64,000 nt of DNA from Aphrocallistes beatrix (lineage: Eukaryota > Porifera > Hexactinellida > Sceptrulophora > Aphrocallistidae). A program made the position numbers and the translations under genes. The stretch lies in NCBI GenBank assembly GCA_963281255.1, contig OY725497.1, positions 3,960,968 to 4,024,967 of the forward strand. The letters run 5' to 3'. The notes under the pieces are model-generated. The model did no database searches and was not told the DNA's origin. It saw nothing but the letters and a program-made list of their open reading frames with translations. Below, in pieces: positions 32,594 to 44,535 of the stretch (within the stretch, counting starts at the first letter, position 1; each line of letters begins with the position of its first letter).

Positions 32594-32639
32594 AGGCCCC
32601 TGGGAGGCATTTTGGTCTAAAAAACCTCCCCAGGGGCCT
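32594..32639. repeat. short GC-rich inverted repeat
   Basis: AGGCCCCTGGGAGG (32594-32607) and CCTCCCCAGGGGCCT (32625-32639) are nearly perfect inverted repeats around a 17-nt AT-rich spacer. Origin unknown; it could be a foldback remnant. Confidence 0.7.
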
Positions 32640-32937
32640 ATTAACTCGTTTTATAATAATGGAATCATTGGCCCCTTGTAAGCCCTACTATAGATACTAT
32701 ATTCCCATAGCTTAATAATCGGTGCATATTTACTTGTAAACTCGTTGTTATGATCGATTATATATAGAATCAATATATTCAGACGTATAAAGAGGCGTTT
32801 GGGAGCTCAAAGTAGTCATAGTTATTAATTAATAATTAGTAAACTAATAATGAGACATATACATTCGGGTCTGTAGGAACTTATGTTTTACAGTCTATCC
32901 TCCTCTAGTCAGGATCGAGGTTGTCTCATCGAGAGAT

Positions 32938-33678
32938 ATGGCGACTGTTTTTAAACCTTATAATGAGAACTTACATAAGATTGGGCTTCTGGAACAGAAA
33001 GATGCCGTCGCAATAGACAGGGAACTCTTCACCACCTATCAATACTCAGTAGACCAAGGGTTGGAGGTGTCAGGTATGAGTGTTGCGCAGATCATTGCTG
33101 ACAACTATCCCAAGAAAGCGGAGACAGACAAGGTGCTGATCTGTAACGGACCAGGGATGAACGGAGGAGATGGTTTTGTAGCAGCACGACACCTCCTCGC
33201 ATTCGGACTCCATCCAGTCGTATTTTGTCCCAAGAGGGCAAATACGCCTATTTTGAATCGCGTTTCGAATCAGATTGCAGCACACGGCATCCCTGTTTTG
33301 GACGCACTGCCTTCTCCCGCTGAGATCTCAGCCGAGTACTCAGTAGTGCTGGACTGTTTGTTCGGATTCAGCTTCAAGCCTCCTGTCCGGAAGCCGTACG
33401 ACGACATCCTGAGGAGTCTGGTGCAGGTTACGGCACCCATCGTGTCAGTTGATTTCCCCTCGGGCTGGCATTTGGAGAAAGGACCAGGAGAGGTCCCAGA
33501 GGATATGAAACTACAACCAGAGGCACTTATTTCCCTCATTTGCCCCAAATTAGGATCAGAATTTTTCTGTGGAAAGCACCATTTTATTGCGGTAAGGTTT
33601 GTACCTAGAGAACTGCTCAATAAATTCGGTCTCGATCGACCTACGTTCCCTGGAACTAAGGATTACGTGGAAGTCTAA
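32938..33678 (+). CDS. NAXE: NAD(P)HX epimerase, copy 2
   Basis: Intronless, 246 residues from the first ATG. About 170 residues in the middle and end are identical to copy 1 at protein level, and nearly so at DNA level from the AACTATCCCAAGAAAGCGG block onward. The first ~55 codons differ at many sites. An upstream stretch related to copy 1's extra N-terminus (RNLCFTVYPPLVRIEVVSS) is present in frame but has no ATG, so this copy lacks the possible presequence of copy 1. All NAXE motifs are kept. It may be a cytosolic paralogue; both lie on the plus strand, 1.7 kb apart. Confidence 0.9.
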   Translation: MATVFKPYNENLHKIGLLEQKDAVAIDRELFTTYQYSVDQGLEVSGMSVAQIIADNYPKKAETDKVLICNGPGMNGGDGFVAARHLLAFGLHPVVFCPKRANTPILNRVSNQIAAHGIPVLDALPSPAEISAEYSVVLDCLFGFSFKPPVRKPYDDILRSLVQVTAPIVSVDFPSGWHLEKGPGEVPEDMKLQPEALISLICPKLGSEFFCGKHHFIAVRFVPRELLNKFGLDRPTFPGTKDYVEV

Positions 33679-34454
33679 ATTGGACATTGGTATGTACATT
33701 TTTGGTAAATTTAGATTTACATTTTGTTTTCGAGTAGATTGTCATTTGTTGTTACTTGCCATTTATTTATAGAAAAACGCTATATTTTTATTGTGTTTTT
33801 GTTTGTTTGTTTGAAAATGAAGTCATATGATATACATTTTAATACTTTGTTCCTGAGCAAATGAAGTAGATAAAATAGCATGACAACCTTATTGTTCTGG
33901 AATCAATTTTTTTTCACATCCAATCGAAACCATAAGGTAAAGCTGGTAATGTGCAAATATTTTAGTTCAAGTTACGTATATGCCTCAGACTTAGACAGAT
34001 TAATGTTAAATAATTCACAGTTCTTTGCCAATTTTCAACGAATTCGTTGACTCAGGATCATTCCCGTACATCTAGCACAAGTGTTAATGAGCTGAAGTAG
34101 ATCATGCTGCACTACCACACTAATTGGCTTTCACTTGACTCAATTAGAGTTGAGATTTTTAACTAAGGTTGCATATTTGAATCATCCTTGATTTAACCTT
34201 CACATACCAATAATATCAAATTATCCTTGCTATAGATACCAAAATCCCGCCTCGCTATGTTCACTTTAACCCTTTGGTTTAGAGATAGTATGCAAGCGTT
34301 AGGACTATCCTCTCTGCAAGCTATGCTTCCTGAGAAGTATGCAAGCATCCACTGCAGCATACATACATAATGTACATGCATAATATATGTAGTAATTCTG
34401 AACGTTGCTTATAATTCCAATTGAGATATTATTTACATACCTTTGGCACTACAT
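33679..34454. other. intergenic, no feature seen
   Basis: AT-rich spacer holding the NAXE copy 2 3' end and the upstream region of the Ig/FN3 receptor gene. I see no conserved motif. Confidence 0.4.
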
Positions 34455-37400
34455 ATGAATTTCAAGATAAGTTACATATTCATTTTTTACGTTACATGCT
34501 TATGTATTGAGTCAATAGGATCAGTGAGGTTGTTTTTCTACAACAATCTCCCTTATACCCCACAAGAACTGGTTGAAATTGGAACTGGGTCTCTCTTCTA
34601 TGCTGGAGAACTAGACCATGTCCCCGCATTCACATGTACATCTGGCAGCAATAATACAGTGATTTGGTATGACTCAACCGGGAAAGAAGTATCGACTGGA
34701 AATGGGAGTGGAAATGCATTATATTGGACGGGTTTAAGTTGGAATAAAACATTGCATATAACCAACAATACAGGTGGTAGTCTGTTGAACGAACTCAGTG
34801 ACGGAAATAATTTTACATGCCAAGTAAACGAAACGAACGATTCGAAGGTGATAGGTATTTATTACATAAGGTCCCTTCCAGACCCTGAAAACAGCAGTGT
34901 GCCGTTTAATGCCAAGGGGTTTCGTTTGTTCTCCAATGACACACCGCCTACAGTCCATGAATTCACACTTCAGAGAGGTTCTTTCGCGATAGATAGAAAC
35001 ACGATTAGTAAAGTTCAGTCGCTACTACCTGCAAATCTCTCATTCGCACCTGCTCTGACAAATCGAGATTCTCGAACCACCGCTTCGACTATATATAATC
35101 CACAGTTTAACACGAGCTCAATTTGTCAAATTGTGGGCCAAGATTTGTTTGATTACGTCTACATTGGATTCTCAGATCAACCTTTTCTCCTCGCACAAGC
35201 AGATACAATAACTGATTATCCAACATTTCCTGATTCCTATTGCATCCGAAATGGAACAGTAGCGTTTAAGTACCGGATTGGATTGAATTCATCATCCATT
35301 CGGGTGGATTGTCCCTTAGTATTCAACGCACAATTCATTGATATCAATAATTTGAACTTACATATCAACACGAGTCAGAATTCTTTCCAAGCTAGTATTC
35401 AAACCGAAAAGAGGAGACTTTGGATTGATTTCACAGAACAAACCCCAGTAACTTTAAAATTTGACAGAGAGTATGTGTGTGAAGATAAGTATGAGAAGAG
35501 AGTATCATTCCAAGTACACGTGTTAGCTAATGGTCCCATTCAGGTGTATGACAGTGATGACAGCACGAGTGCAGCTCTGAATGATAGTAGCTACGTCCGG
35601 AGTCTGAATGGTATTCCTTCCACACTGTACTGTCTGTCTGGTGACGCTTCCACAGATGTTAAGTGGTACAGAGACACGGGAATGAACAGAAGTGCCTCTC
35701 AGAGTATTGAGTTGATAGATTCGACTGGAGATGTTTATCCCATTGCTCACTCATCAAGAATCGGTCGTAGTGATCTCACACTGAACGGAACCATAGCATC
35801 AGGTAGAGAAGGTTATTACTATTGTGGAGATGGTAAGAACCTGAGTCTTAAATTTGGAATATTCTCACAACCTCCCTTGGCTCCAATAACAACCATCCTT
35901 CCTAACATTTGTAACTTGCAAGTAATAATTGGTGAATATCCTCAGCTTTTGATTTGCGGAAATACAAATGCTCCTCATCCTCCTCCAACTTCTAACTGGA
36001 TCGGTCCTTTGTATGCTGGAAATGCTTACTTATACACAGGCGCACTGCTAGAGGCGAACTCAGGAATATTTACATGTGTGACTTCGAACGTAGTTAGCTC
36101 ATCTACTAGAACTGTATACATCGCAGTGTTCCCACCTCCTCCACGATTAATTGAGTCACATGTAGAAGTTGAAACCATTTTTGTTTCTAATTCATTCCAA
36201 ATATCATGTGAGTTCAGCACATTCATGAATGTAACGCCATGCTTTTCAGTGGACTGGTATCACAATGGTTCACAGTTAAACGCCTCATCAATCAATACGA
36301 CACTATATGAGAACACTCACACTGTAGAGAGCATTCTCTCCGTCCTCTCTCCCTCCCTGTCTCAGTCTGGCTACTACAGCTGTATAGCTAGAGTGGGAGG
36401 GAGTAGCACCACCAATATCACATCCTATGTCCCCATCTATCCAGTCTATCTTCCTGACTCCATCTCACTAACTGTAACTTCTCTAACTCACAAACGAGTT
36501 ACTTTGTCATGGAATGCAACAGCCATGTTATCGCCACTGACTGAATCTTACACAATATTCTACAAACGTTCTGCTGATTCCACTTTCATGAATATTTCGA
36601 GCTTAAACACATCCTTAACAATATATGGTCTCAGTTCCAATACAGAGTATGAAGTATACGTGAATGCGAATAACCAGTTTGGCAGTCGTCGAGGTCCTAG
36701 TCTAGTTTTCCTAACTGAACGTATCCGTCTGTTCTTTACACGGAATGGAGAGGCTGTTCCATTCGTGTCTGGATCTATATTCCGAGGAGGCAATCAGATA
36801 AGAGAGGCTGTAACTGATTTTCACTGTGCACCCGACTCCTCTTCTCAACAGGTAACTTGGTATCAGCCTAATGGTGGTGTTATTCCGTTTGGAGTTTCAT
36901 CAGTTTCCGGACTCCATCACACACTAGACAGCTCCACAGGAGTGAGTACCCTCCACACAATGAACTCTGTGACGCAGGAGAATGAGGGGAACAACTTCAC
37001 TTGCATCATCTCTTCTTCTTCTCTCGTCCTAGGTAGATATCATTTTGGGATTTACCACGCAGAAGCAGAGAGTAGTGAGTTAAATGTTAACGGGGTGAGG
37101 CTGACAGATCCAGATGATCTGATCTACGAGTTTGTGTATCAGAATGGAGTGTTCGACTTTGATTACAGTCGAGTTTACAATGTGGAATGTCTAAGTTTGG
37201 TAGAGATGACTTCATATTGGCATTTTATACCATTTCTCATCTCTTCTACAAACATTTCAACTCTAGATGAGTTGTTGCCTGATGTGAGATTCGATCCTAA
37301 TTCCTTATGTCAGTTAGTCCGTTGTGCTCCTTTCGTGCAATATGCCGTGTTCTCTAACCAGCCATTCCTTTTGAAGACTGATATTGATGTGGATATATTT

Positions 37401-40400
37401 TTTTCTCTAAAATGCATTCCTGACAACACAGTTGAATATACGTTTGAAATAGGTGACAGTTTGGACATCATTATTACATGTCCTCTTGTATTTGATGCCC
37501 GTTTCTTGGATATTTCTCCTAACGAGTTTGCATTGTTGAATACTAGTCTTGCATTAGGAAATCCTCGTAGGTTATGGGTAAACGGGACAATAACCAAAGC
37601 TAAGATCCATCATGACAGAGAGTATGTGTGTGAAGATAAGTATGAGAAGAGGGTATCATTCCGAGTACACGTGTTAGCTAATGGTCCCATTCAGGTGTAT
37701 GACAGTGATGACAGCACGAGTGCAGCTCTGAATGATACTAGCTACGTCCGGAGTCTGAATGGTATTCCTTCCACACTGTACTGTCTGTCTGGTAACGCTT
37801 CCACAGATGTTAAGTGGTACAGAGACACGGGAATGAACAGAAGTGCCTCTCAGAGTATTGAGTTGATAGATTCGACTGGAGATGTTTATCCCATTGCTCG
37901 CTCATCAAGAATCGGTCGTAGTGATCTCACACTGAACGGAACCATAGCATCAGATAGAGAAGGTTATTACTATTGTGGAGATGGTAGCGATATATTTATT
38001 CGAATTGGCTTGTTTCGAAATATTCCTGTAGCACCAATTGCTCAGGTTTATCCGAACACATCTACATTAGAAATCGTGATCGGAGTTTCAGTTCCTATCT
38101 TGATATGCTATGCCAAAAATTTGGCATATCCACCTCCAACCATGTCCTGGACTTTGCATAATTCCGTAATTCTGAATGCTCCAATGCTAGATACTAATGT
38201 GTTGTTGGAAGTGGATTCTGGACTGTACAGCTGCAACACTTATAATATAATCGGATTTTCAACTTACACAGTCAATATAAGCATAGTTCCTCCTCCTCCG
38301 CGAGTGCTTAGCTATCAACTCCTGACTCCAGCGCCTCTCTTCACTGATTCTGCATTCCAAATATCATGTGAGTTCAGCACATTCATGAATGTAACGCCAT
38401 GCTTTTCAGTGGACTGGTATCACAATGGTTCACAGTTAAACGCCTCATCAATCAATACGACACTATATGAGAACACTCACACTGTAGAGAGCATTCTCTC
38501 CGTCCTCTCTCCCTCCCTGTCTCAGTCTGGCTACTACAGCTGTATAGCTAGAGTGGGAGGGAGTAGCACCACCAATATCACATCCTATGTCCCCATCTAT
38601 CCAGTCTATCTTCCTGACTCCATCTCATTAACTGTAACTTCTCTAACTCACAAACGAGTTACTTTGTCATGGAATGCAACAGCCATGTTATCGCCACTGA
38701 CTGAATCTTACACAATATTCTACAAACGTTCTGCTGATTCCACTTTCATGAATATTTCGAGCTTAAACACATCCTTAACAATATACGGTCTCAGTTCCAA
38801 TACAGAGTATGAAGTATACGTGAATGCGAGTAACCAGTTTGGCAGTCGTCGAGGTCCTAGTCTAGTTTTCCTAACTGAACGTATCCGTCTGTTCTTTACA
38901 CGGAATGGAGAGGCTGTTCCATTCGTGTCTGGATCTATATTCCGAGGAGGCAATCAGATAAGAGAGGCTGTAACTGATTTTCACTGTGCACCCGACTCCT
39001 CTTCTCAACAGGTAACTTGGTATCAGCCTAATGGTGGTGTTATTCCGTTTGGAGATTCATCAGTTTCCGGACTCCATCACACCGTAGACAGCTCCACAGG
39101 AGTGAGTACCCTCCACACAATGAACTCTGTGACGCAGGAGAATGAGGGGAACAACTTCACTTGCATCATCTCTTCTTCTTCTCTCGTCCTAGGTAGATAT
39201 CATTTTGGGATTTACCTCGCAGAAGTAGAGAGTAGTGTGTTCAATGTTAACGGGGTGAGGCTGACAGATCCAGATGATCTGATCTACGAGTTTGTGTATC
39301 AGAATGGAGTGTTCGACTTTGATTACAGTCGAGTTTACAATGTGGAATGTCTAAGTTTGGTAGAGATGACTTCCTATTGGCATTTTATACCATCTCTCAT
39401 CTCTTCTACAAACATTTCAACTCTAGATGAGTTGTTGCCTGATGTGAGATTCGATCCTAATTCTTTATGTCAGTTAGTCCGTTGTGCTCCTTTCGTGCAA
39501 TATGCCGTGTTCTCTAACCAGCCATTCCTTTTGAAGACTGCTATTCGTGTGGATATAATTTCTTCTATAGAATGCATTCCTGACAACACAGTTGAATATA
39601 CGTTTGAAATAGGTGACAGTTTGGACATCATTATTACATGTCCTCTTGTATTTGATGCCCGTTTCTTGGATATTTCTCCTAACGAGTTTGCATTGTTGAA
39701 TACTAGTCTTGCATTAGGAAATCCTCGTAGGTTATGGGTAAACGGGACAATAACCAAAGCTAAGATCCATCATGACAGAGAGTATGTGTGTGAAGATAAG
39801 TATGAGAAGAGGGTATCATTCCGAGTACACGTGTTAGCTAATGGTCCCATTCAGGTGTATGACAGTGATGACAGCACGAGTGCAGCTCTGAATGATACTA
39901 GCTACGTCCGGAGTCTGAATGGTATTCCTTCCACACTGTACTGTCTGTCTGGTAACGCTTCCACAGATGTTAAGTGGTACAGAGACACGGGAATGAACAG
40001 AAGTGCCTCTCAGAGTATTGAGTTGATAGATTCGACTGGAGATGTTTATCCCATTGCTCGCTCATCAAGAATCGGTCGTAGTGATCTCACACTGAACGGA
40101 ACCATAGCATCAGATAGAGAAGGTTATTACTATTGTGGAGATGGTAAGAACCTGAGTCTTAAATTTGCAGTATTCTCACAACCTCCCTTACCTCCATCTG
40201 CGTTTATTATCCCCCAAGTTTCTGTTTTATACGTAACAGTCGGTTCCTACACCCCCACTGTCACATGTACGACAGATAACTCTCCTCACCCGCCTCCTAT
40301 CGCTTACTGGCTCAATCAAATTAGTTATAACACTTCGCATCTGAATACTGCTGATTTACTTGAGAATAATTCAGGAGTATTTACCTGTGTTACTTCGAAC

Positions 40401-42207
40401 GTTGTTGGGGAATCTTCAGCCGATATTGTCATACAGGTTATTCCTCCTCCTCCTATCCTCGTTAATCACAGCCTTATCACAGCTCGTCCGATCTATCAAA
40501 ACGATTCTTTTGCAATATTTTGTGAATTTGCTACTTTTCTTAATATAACTTCAAACATCACTGTTTTCTGGTACCAAAATAGCTCTTTACTTCTCAATTC
40601 CTCTTCTACTTCGATAACTGAGTTTAGGAATGTAGGCAGAGTGCGGAGTGTTTTAACAGTTCGGAACTCTGTAGCTTCACAATCTGGCGCTTATACTTGC
40701 AGGTCACACGTTGGTGCAAGTCAAACTTCAAATTCTTCCGCCATATTTCTCATTTTCGATCAAACTCCTCCACCAACTTTAGATTATTTCTTCCTTCAAA
40801 CTTCGGAAACTATTTTCTTCAGAAATCCACTCTCTTTCAGTTGTCAGTTTAGAACCTTTTCAAAGTTCTTGCCTCATCTCGTAATAGAATGGTACCATAA
40901 TGAAACTCTAATTACAACTAGTAAAGATGTTCAAATTGTTGAGTCGTATCGAGTAGAATCCAGTTTGAGTACACTAACCGTCTCAAACTCAAACTATTCC
41001 CATTCAGGAGAATATTACTGTGCTGGGAATATATTGGGCGTCATTGCAAACTCATCAGCCATTTCTGTATCAGTCATTCCATTCGTTACTCTTTCAAATT
41101 CATCGATCGGCTCTCCTCAACAGCGCATCTACATTGAGGAATCCCTCTCACTGTTTTGCGAATTTTTTATCCTACCAAGTCTTGCACCCACTGTCTCAGT
41201 TACTTGGTTCCACAACAGCACACTTCTCAATACCTGCTGTAACTCTGGAATAACGATAAAGACCGATATCAACCAGTCTACAGGACTGGTTCGAGGCATC
41301 TTGGACGTCTCTACAGCTTATAACTGCCATGCAGGAGAGTACTATTGCATTGCTCGATCAAAACATGCGAATTCAACTGATTCAGAGGTCTATCGTGTTG
41401 CGTTTGATCCCAGTAAGTTATTTAATTATCTTTACTCTAACTACTACGTAGTGGTTACTATAATTCTTTCTAGTCCCTTATCAACAAAATATACAGAACC
41501 TGAGCGGTGCCTACAACAACGCACAACAATCCTACTCGGTAGACTGGCTTCTCTCCAATCCTCCAACAGCAGATGAGACCTTCACACTGGAAATAACAGT
41601 CATGACTCCAGACTCCTTCACATCTAGTCGGGGAGAGTTAGGGTGCGATTCAGCTTGTCAAGAATCGAACGCACTCTCTTATCCACTCAATCCTGCGGAG
41701 CCTGATTCGCAGTTCTTGGTGAAAGTGACCGTTACTAATCAATATGGACAATCCTCACAGGTAACTACCTTAAGGACCCGTTCTCTCCCTACAACAACCT
41801 GCTCAGTAACGACAGACATATCTCCTTCAACTGGAACGTCACGCAATGCTGATGAGTTCTCTCTCACTTCCTTATACTTACTAATTCCCATTGTTCTGGT
41901 CATAATGATCTCAGTCATGTGCAACTTGATTCAATGCGTCATGTGTCGCGCATATGCTAAGAAAGAGAGGAGGCGCATTCTCTCCCGCAGTCACGACCAG
42001 TTCGCAAGCGTTGAGATGATAGTGCGGGACACGATGCGAAGGCAGCAAACAGACAACGTGTACAGTAATAACACGGATGATGTCTACATTTCCGGTTCAG
42101 TCGTGTCAGTTGTGGATGACTTTGATACTTACACTCAAGAGTCGGGGTTCATCTATGCGGACGCGCCGGCTAGAGCCTACGACTTCACTGTGACTCATAC
42201 ACTCTGA
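34455..42207 (+). CDS. large Ig/FN3 single-pass receptor with internal duplication
   Basis: Two exons, 34455-41412 and 41474-42207 (donor CCCA|GTAAGT, acceptor TTTCTAG|TCC), give 2,563 residues. A signal peptide (ISYIFIFYVTCLC) is followed by many Ig-like domains (repeated YYYCGDG, GYYSCIAR, NFTCII, GEYYC) and FN3 domains (VTLSWNATAM ... YEVYVNANNQFG). The membrane helix is SLYLLIPIVLVIMISVMC. N-glycosylation sites are very frequent. The tail is ~85 residues with tyrosines in NVYSNN, DVYISG and FIYADA. A block of about 1.8 kb is tandemly duplicated with a 2,160-bp period (36193-37985 and 38353-40145), and a shorter version occurs near 35464-35840. Adhesion, immune or self-recognition are possible roles; no sequence evidence decides between them. 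Confidence 0.88.
36193..40145 (+). repeat. coding tandem duplication, 2,160-bp period
   Basis: Long stretches of 36193-37985 and 38353-40145 are identical. I count 14 amino acid differences and about 5 silent changes. The VCEDKYEKRVSF ... YYYCGDG module also occurs once more at about 35464-35840, so the gene grew by repeated unequal exchange or is being homogenised. Confidence 0.95.
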
Positions 42208-42685
42208 TTTGTGTCGATGTGAAGAGGGATTATGTCTCAGAATGTGAGTTTATTTATAGTTATCTACACTAAGAACTTTTGTCAGATATTATTTATTCAT
42301 TATATCTATTAAGTTTTGTTATCATTTTATTTCGTATTTAATTATATGTTTGCTTATTTTAATTTATTTTGTCTCGCCATAATTTTAATTTAATTCATAA
42401 ACTCAAATTAGTATTTATGTAAGATATAACATTAATTTACATTTAATTCAATTTATTGTTAATTAGAGGCAAAAGGCAACAAACAGAGAAACTATTTTTT
42501 CGCAATTGCATTATTTTGGGTGTTACTTTCATTTATTTTTATGTACATACCTAATAGTCTGGACTTTTAAGTCGCTTCATAAGAGACCAATGATTCTCTA
42601 AATGAGAAAATCATCTGAACTTTAACAGTCTTTCTTTAACGTTTATTAATATTAGAATAACATAAGTGTTATATCACTGCTCGGA
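42208..42685. other. intergenic, no feature seen
   Basis: Very AT-rich spacer between the Ig/FN3 receptor stop and the ADAT3 start, both on the plus strand. No feature seen. Confidence 0.4.
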
Positions 42686-43600
42686 ATGATACCGGTACTA
42701 GCGAACAAGTACAGCCAGAAAATCGAGAGCACAGACTACCTGTGTGTTAGTGTAACTGACTGCACACGACTGTCTCTTCTCATCTCCCAATTCAGTCAGC
42801 TCCTACCCCTCCCTCCCAACCTATTCCACCTCAAGAGAGTTAAGTCATCTCACGACAAGAAGAGCTTTAGCATCCTCCTGGCATCCCCCTCACTGCTGTC
42901 TGCTGACACACCTCTATCAGGGGCGCTAGAGCACATCGTACCCTCTCTGTCTGCAGAACTCACTGACTCGCTAGGAGAAGTCAGCGTTGTTAGAGTTCCT
43001 GTGCGTAGGCCATTGACATCTGTACAGTGTCAAGAAGTGAAGGACATCTGGCCTTCAGTTGGTTCGCACTCTCCTCAGATTGAGAAACAACTCAATCAAC
43101 CATTCTCTCCTAAAGAGCTCTCAGAAATGGAGGGTTACATGAGAGCAGCGTTGAGGGTTGCTACTGATCCAGGCCCTCCTGGCTCTCCTCCTATAGCTTC
43201 GGTGATTGTTGATCCGAGAACTAAGAAGATTTTAGCAGAGTTTCGCCATTTACCGAACTCACTAGACCACTCAGTGATACTCTGTATTCGCCAAATTGCA
43301 AAGACACAGGTGTGCACACCTGTTGAATCAAGATTCAAACGCAAGGCTGGAACAGATAATATTTCGACCGACAGCTACCTTTGCACAGGCCTTGAGTTGT
43401 ACACAACACAGGAGCCATGTATTATGTGTTCTATGGCATTGGTGCATGCGCGGATCAATAAGGTCGTGTACGGGGCGGATAATAAAGAGATGGGGGGACT
43501 CGGAAGTTCGTATAAGATACACTGCCAGGAAGGAATCAACCATCACTTTCAGGTGTTTAGAGGACTGTTGAAAGTTGAATGTGAGCAGCTGTGGTGCTAG
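42686..43600 (+). CDS. ADAT3: ADAT3, non-catalytic subunit of tRNA adenosine deaminase
   Basis: Intronless, 304 residues. The C-terminal half is a CDA-fold deaminase domain: zinc ligands H195 in LDHSVILCI and C245/C248 in EPCIMCSMALVHARINKVVYG. Active deaminases have His-Ala-Glu; here the Glu position is Val (H195-S-V197), which is the mark of ADAT3, the structural partner of ADAT2 in making inosine-34 of tRNAs. The N-terminal ~140 residues resemble the ADAT3-specific RNA-binding region only in position and size. It acts in nucleus and cytosol, and needs ADAT2, which is not in this window. Confidence 0.92.
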   Translation: MIPVLANKYSQKIESTDYLCVSVTDCTRLSLLISQFSQLLPLPPNLFHLKRVKSSHDKKSFSILLASPSLLSADTPLSGALEHIVPSLSAELTDSLGEVSVVRVPVRRPLTSVQCQEVKDIWPSVGSHSPQIEKQLNQPFSPKELSEMEGYMRAALRVATDPGPPGSPPIASVIVDPRTKKILAEFRHLPNSLDHSVILCIRQIAKTQVCTPVESRFKRKAGTDNISTDSYLCTGLELYTTQEPCIMCSMALVHARINKVVYGADNKEMGGLGSSYKIHCQEGINHHFQVFRGLLKVECEQLWC

Positions 43601-44535
43601 TGGAACCCATCAAACGGTTAGTTTCTATATTAGGTTAGCTCCCGTCATCGAAAATAAGATAAAACTGACACATTGCTTAATGAAAGAATATACACATAAT
43701 CCCTGTGTATTTCCATACGTATATACTAATGCTTAAACATTTTAAAACATGTTTAACCACTTGCGTGGCATGGTTTGTGAACACTATGTGTCCGCAGAGT
43801 CGCCCTGCTGGCCCCTGAGGATATCAAATAATTCAGCATGCTTTAAACTTACAATTTTATTCATTTTTGTAGCAAAGTAATGGGGGCTCAGAGAGAGGGG
43901 CCCAGTTCCTCTCTCACTGAAGTGTCAAGGATACGACGCATGCACTATCACGAGTCTCATCTCACCTACTGGCTCACAGCTACCACTCTTGGAGACATGT
44001 TGTTCCACCTCAACTAATCACTGAGGAGGGCAGTAGCCATTATCAAGGTTGATCCGCCTTTGTGACATATGTCACAAGATACACCAATCCCCTATTTTTT
44101 TGACACTACACATGCTACAACCATCAGAATGATAGAATGATATCTTGTATTGTGAATTTAACTTAATGATCCTATCTAATCATTTATTTTAATTCATTTT
44201 AAAACTTATTATTAATAAGTCACATTCTGTATTCTTATTTTCAAAAATAAAGCTTGGAGGTTTAATCGGAAATAAAGATGGAAACGCATCCTTGTCTTAT
44301 TAATGTATTACTTACTTTGTCAATTGTGAACGCATCCCCTGTGCAATATCATCAATCATTGTAGTCAGAGAGAATCGTGAAGTAAACCTGTCCTCATAAG
44401 TCATAACCACTCTTCATTCTGAATTTAAGCCTTCTTGCTCACACATTGCCGTTATTGTCTCGCTTGCAGGAGTCCATTACGGTATTCGTGACGTTTATAT
44501 ATTAATTTTAATTATTAACAACGTAGTTTTAAGTT
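43601..44535. other. intergenic with a dispersed-repeat head fragment
   Basis: Spacer between ADAT3 and SRP68. A fragment of the dispersed repeat head (ACTATGTGTCCGCAGAGTCGCCCTG...) lies at about 43785-43830. The rest is AT-rich with no gene seen. Confidence 0.5.
43785..43830 (+). repeat. hairpin-headed dispersed repeat, fragment E
   Basis: AACACTATGTGTCCGCAGAG and GTCGCCCTG match the GC-rich head of the repeats at 48293-48373 and 57181-57260. Only part of the head remains. Confidence 0.7.

Larger units (their letters stand above)
31229..32937. other. spacer between NAXE copies with foldback elements
   Basis: AT-rich DNA with several small inverted repeats: about 31559-31632 (ATTAGATTCCTCATG/CATGGGGAATCTAAT), about 31990-32165, and 32594-32639. 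No coding region is supported. The sequence just upstream of the second NAXE (about 32870-32937) is homologous to the 5' part of the first. Confidence 0.55.
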
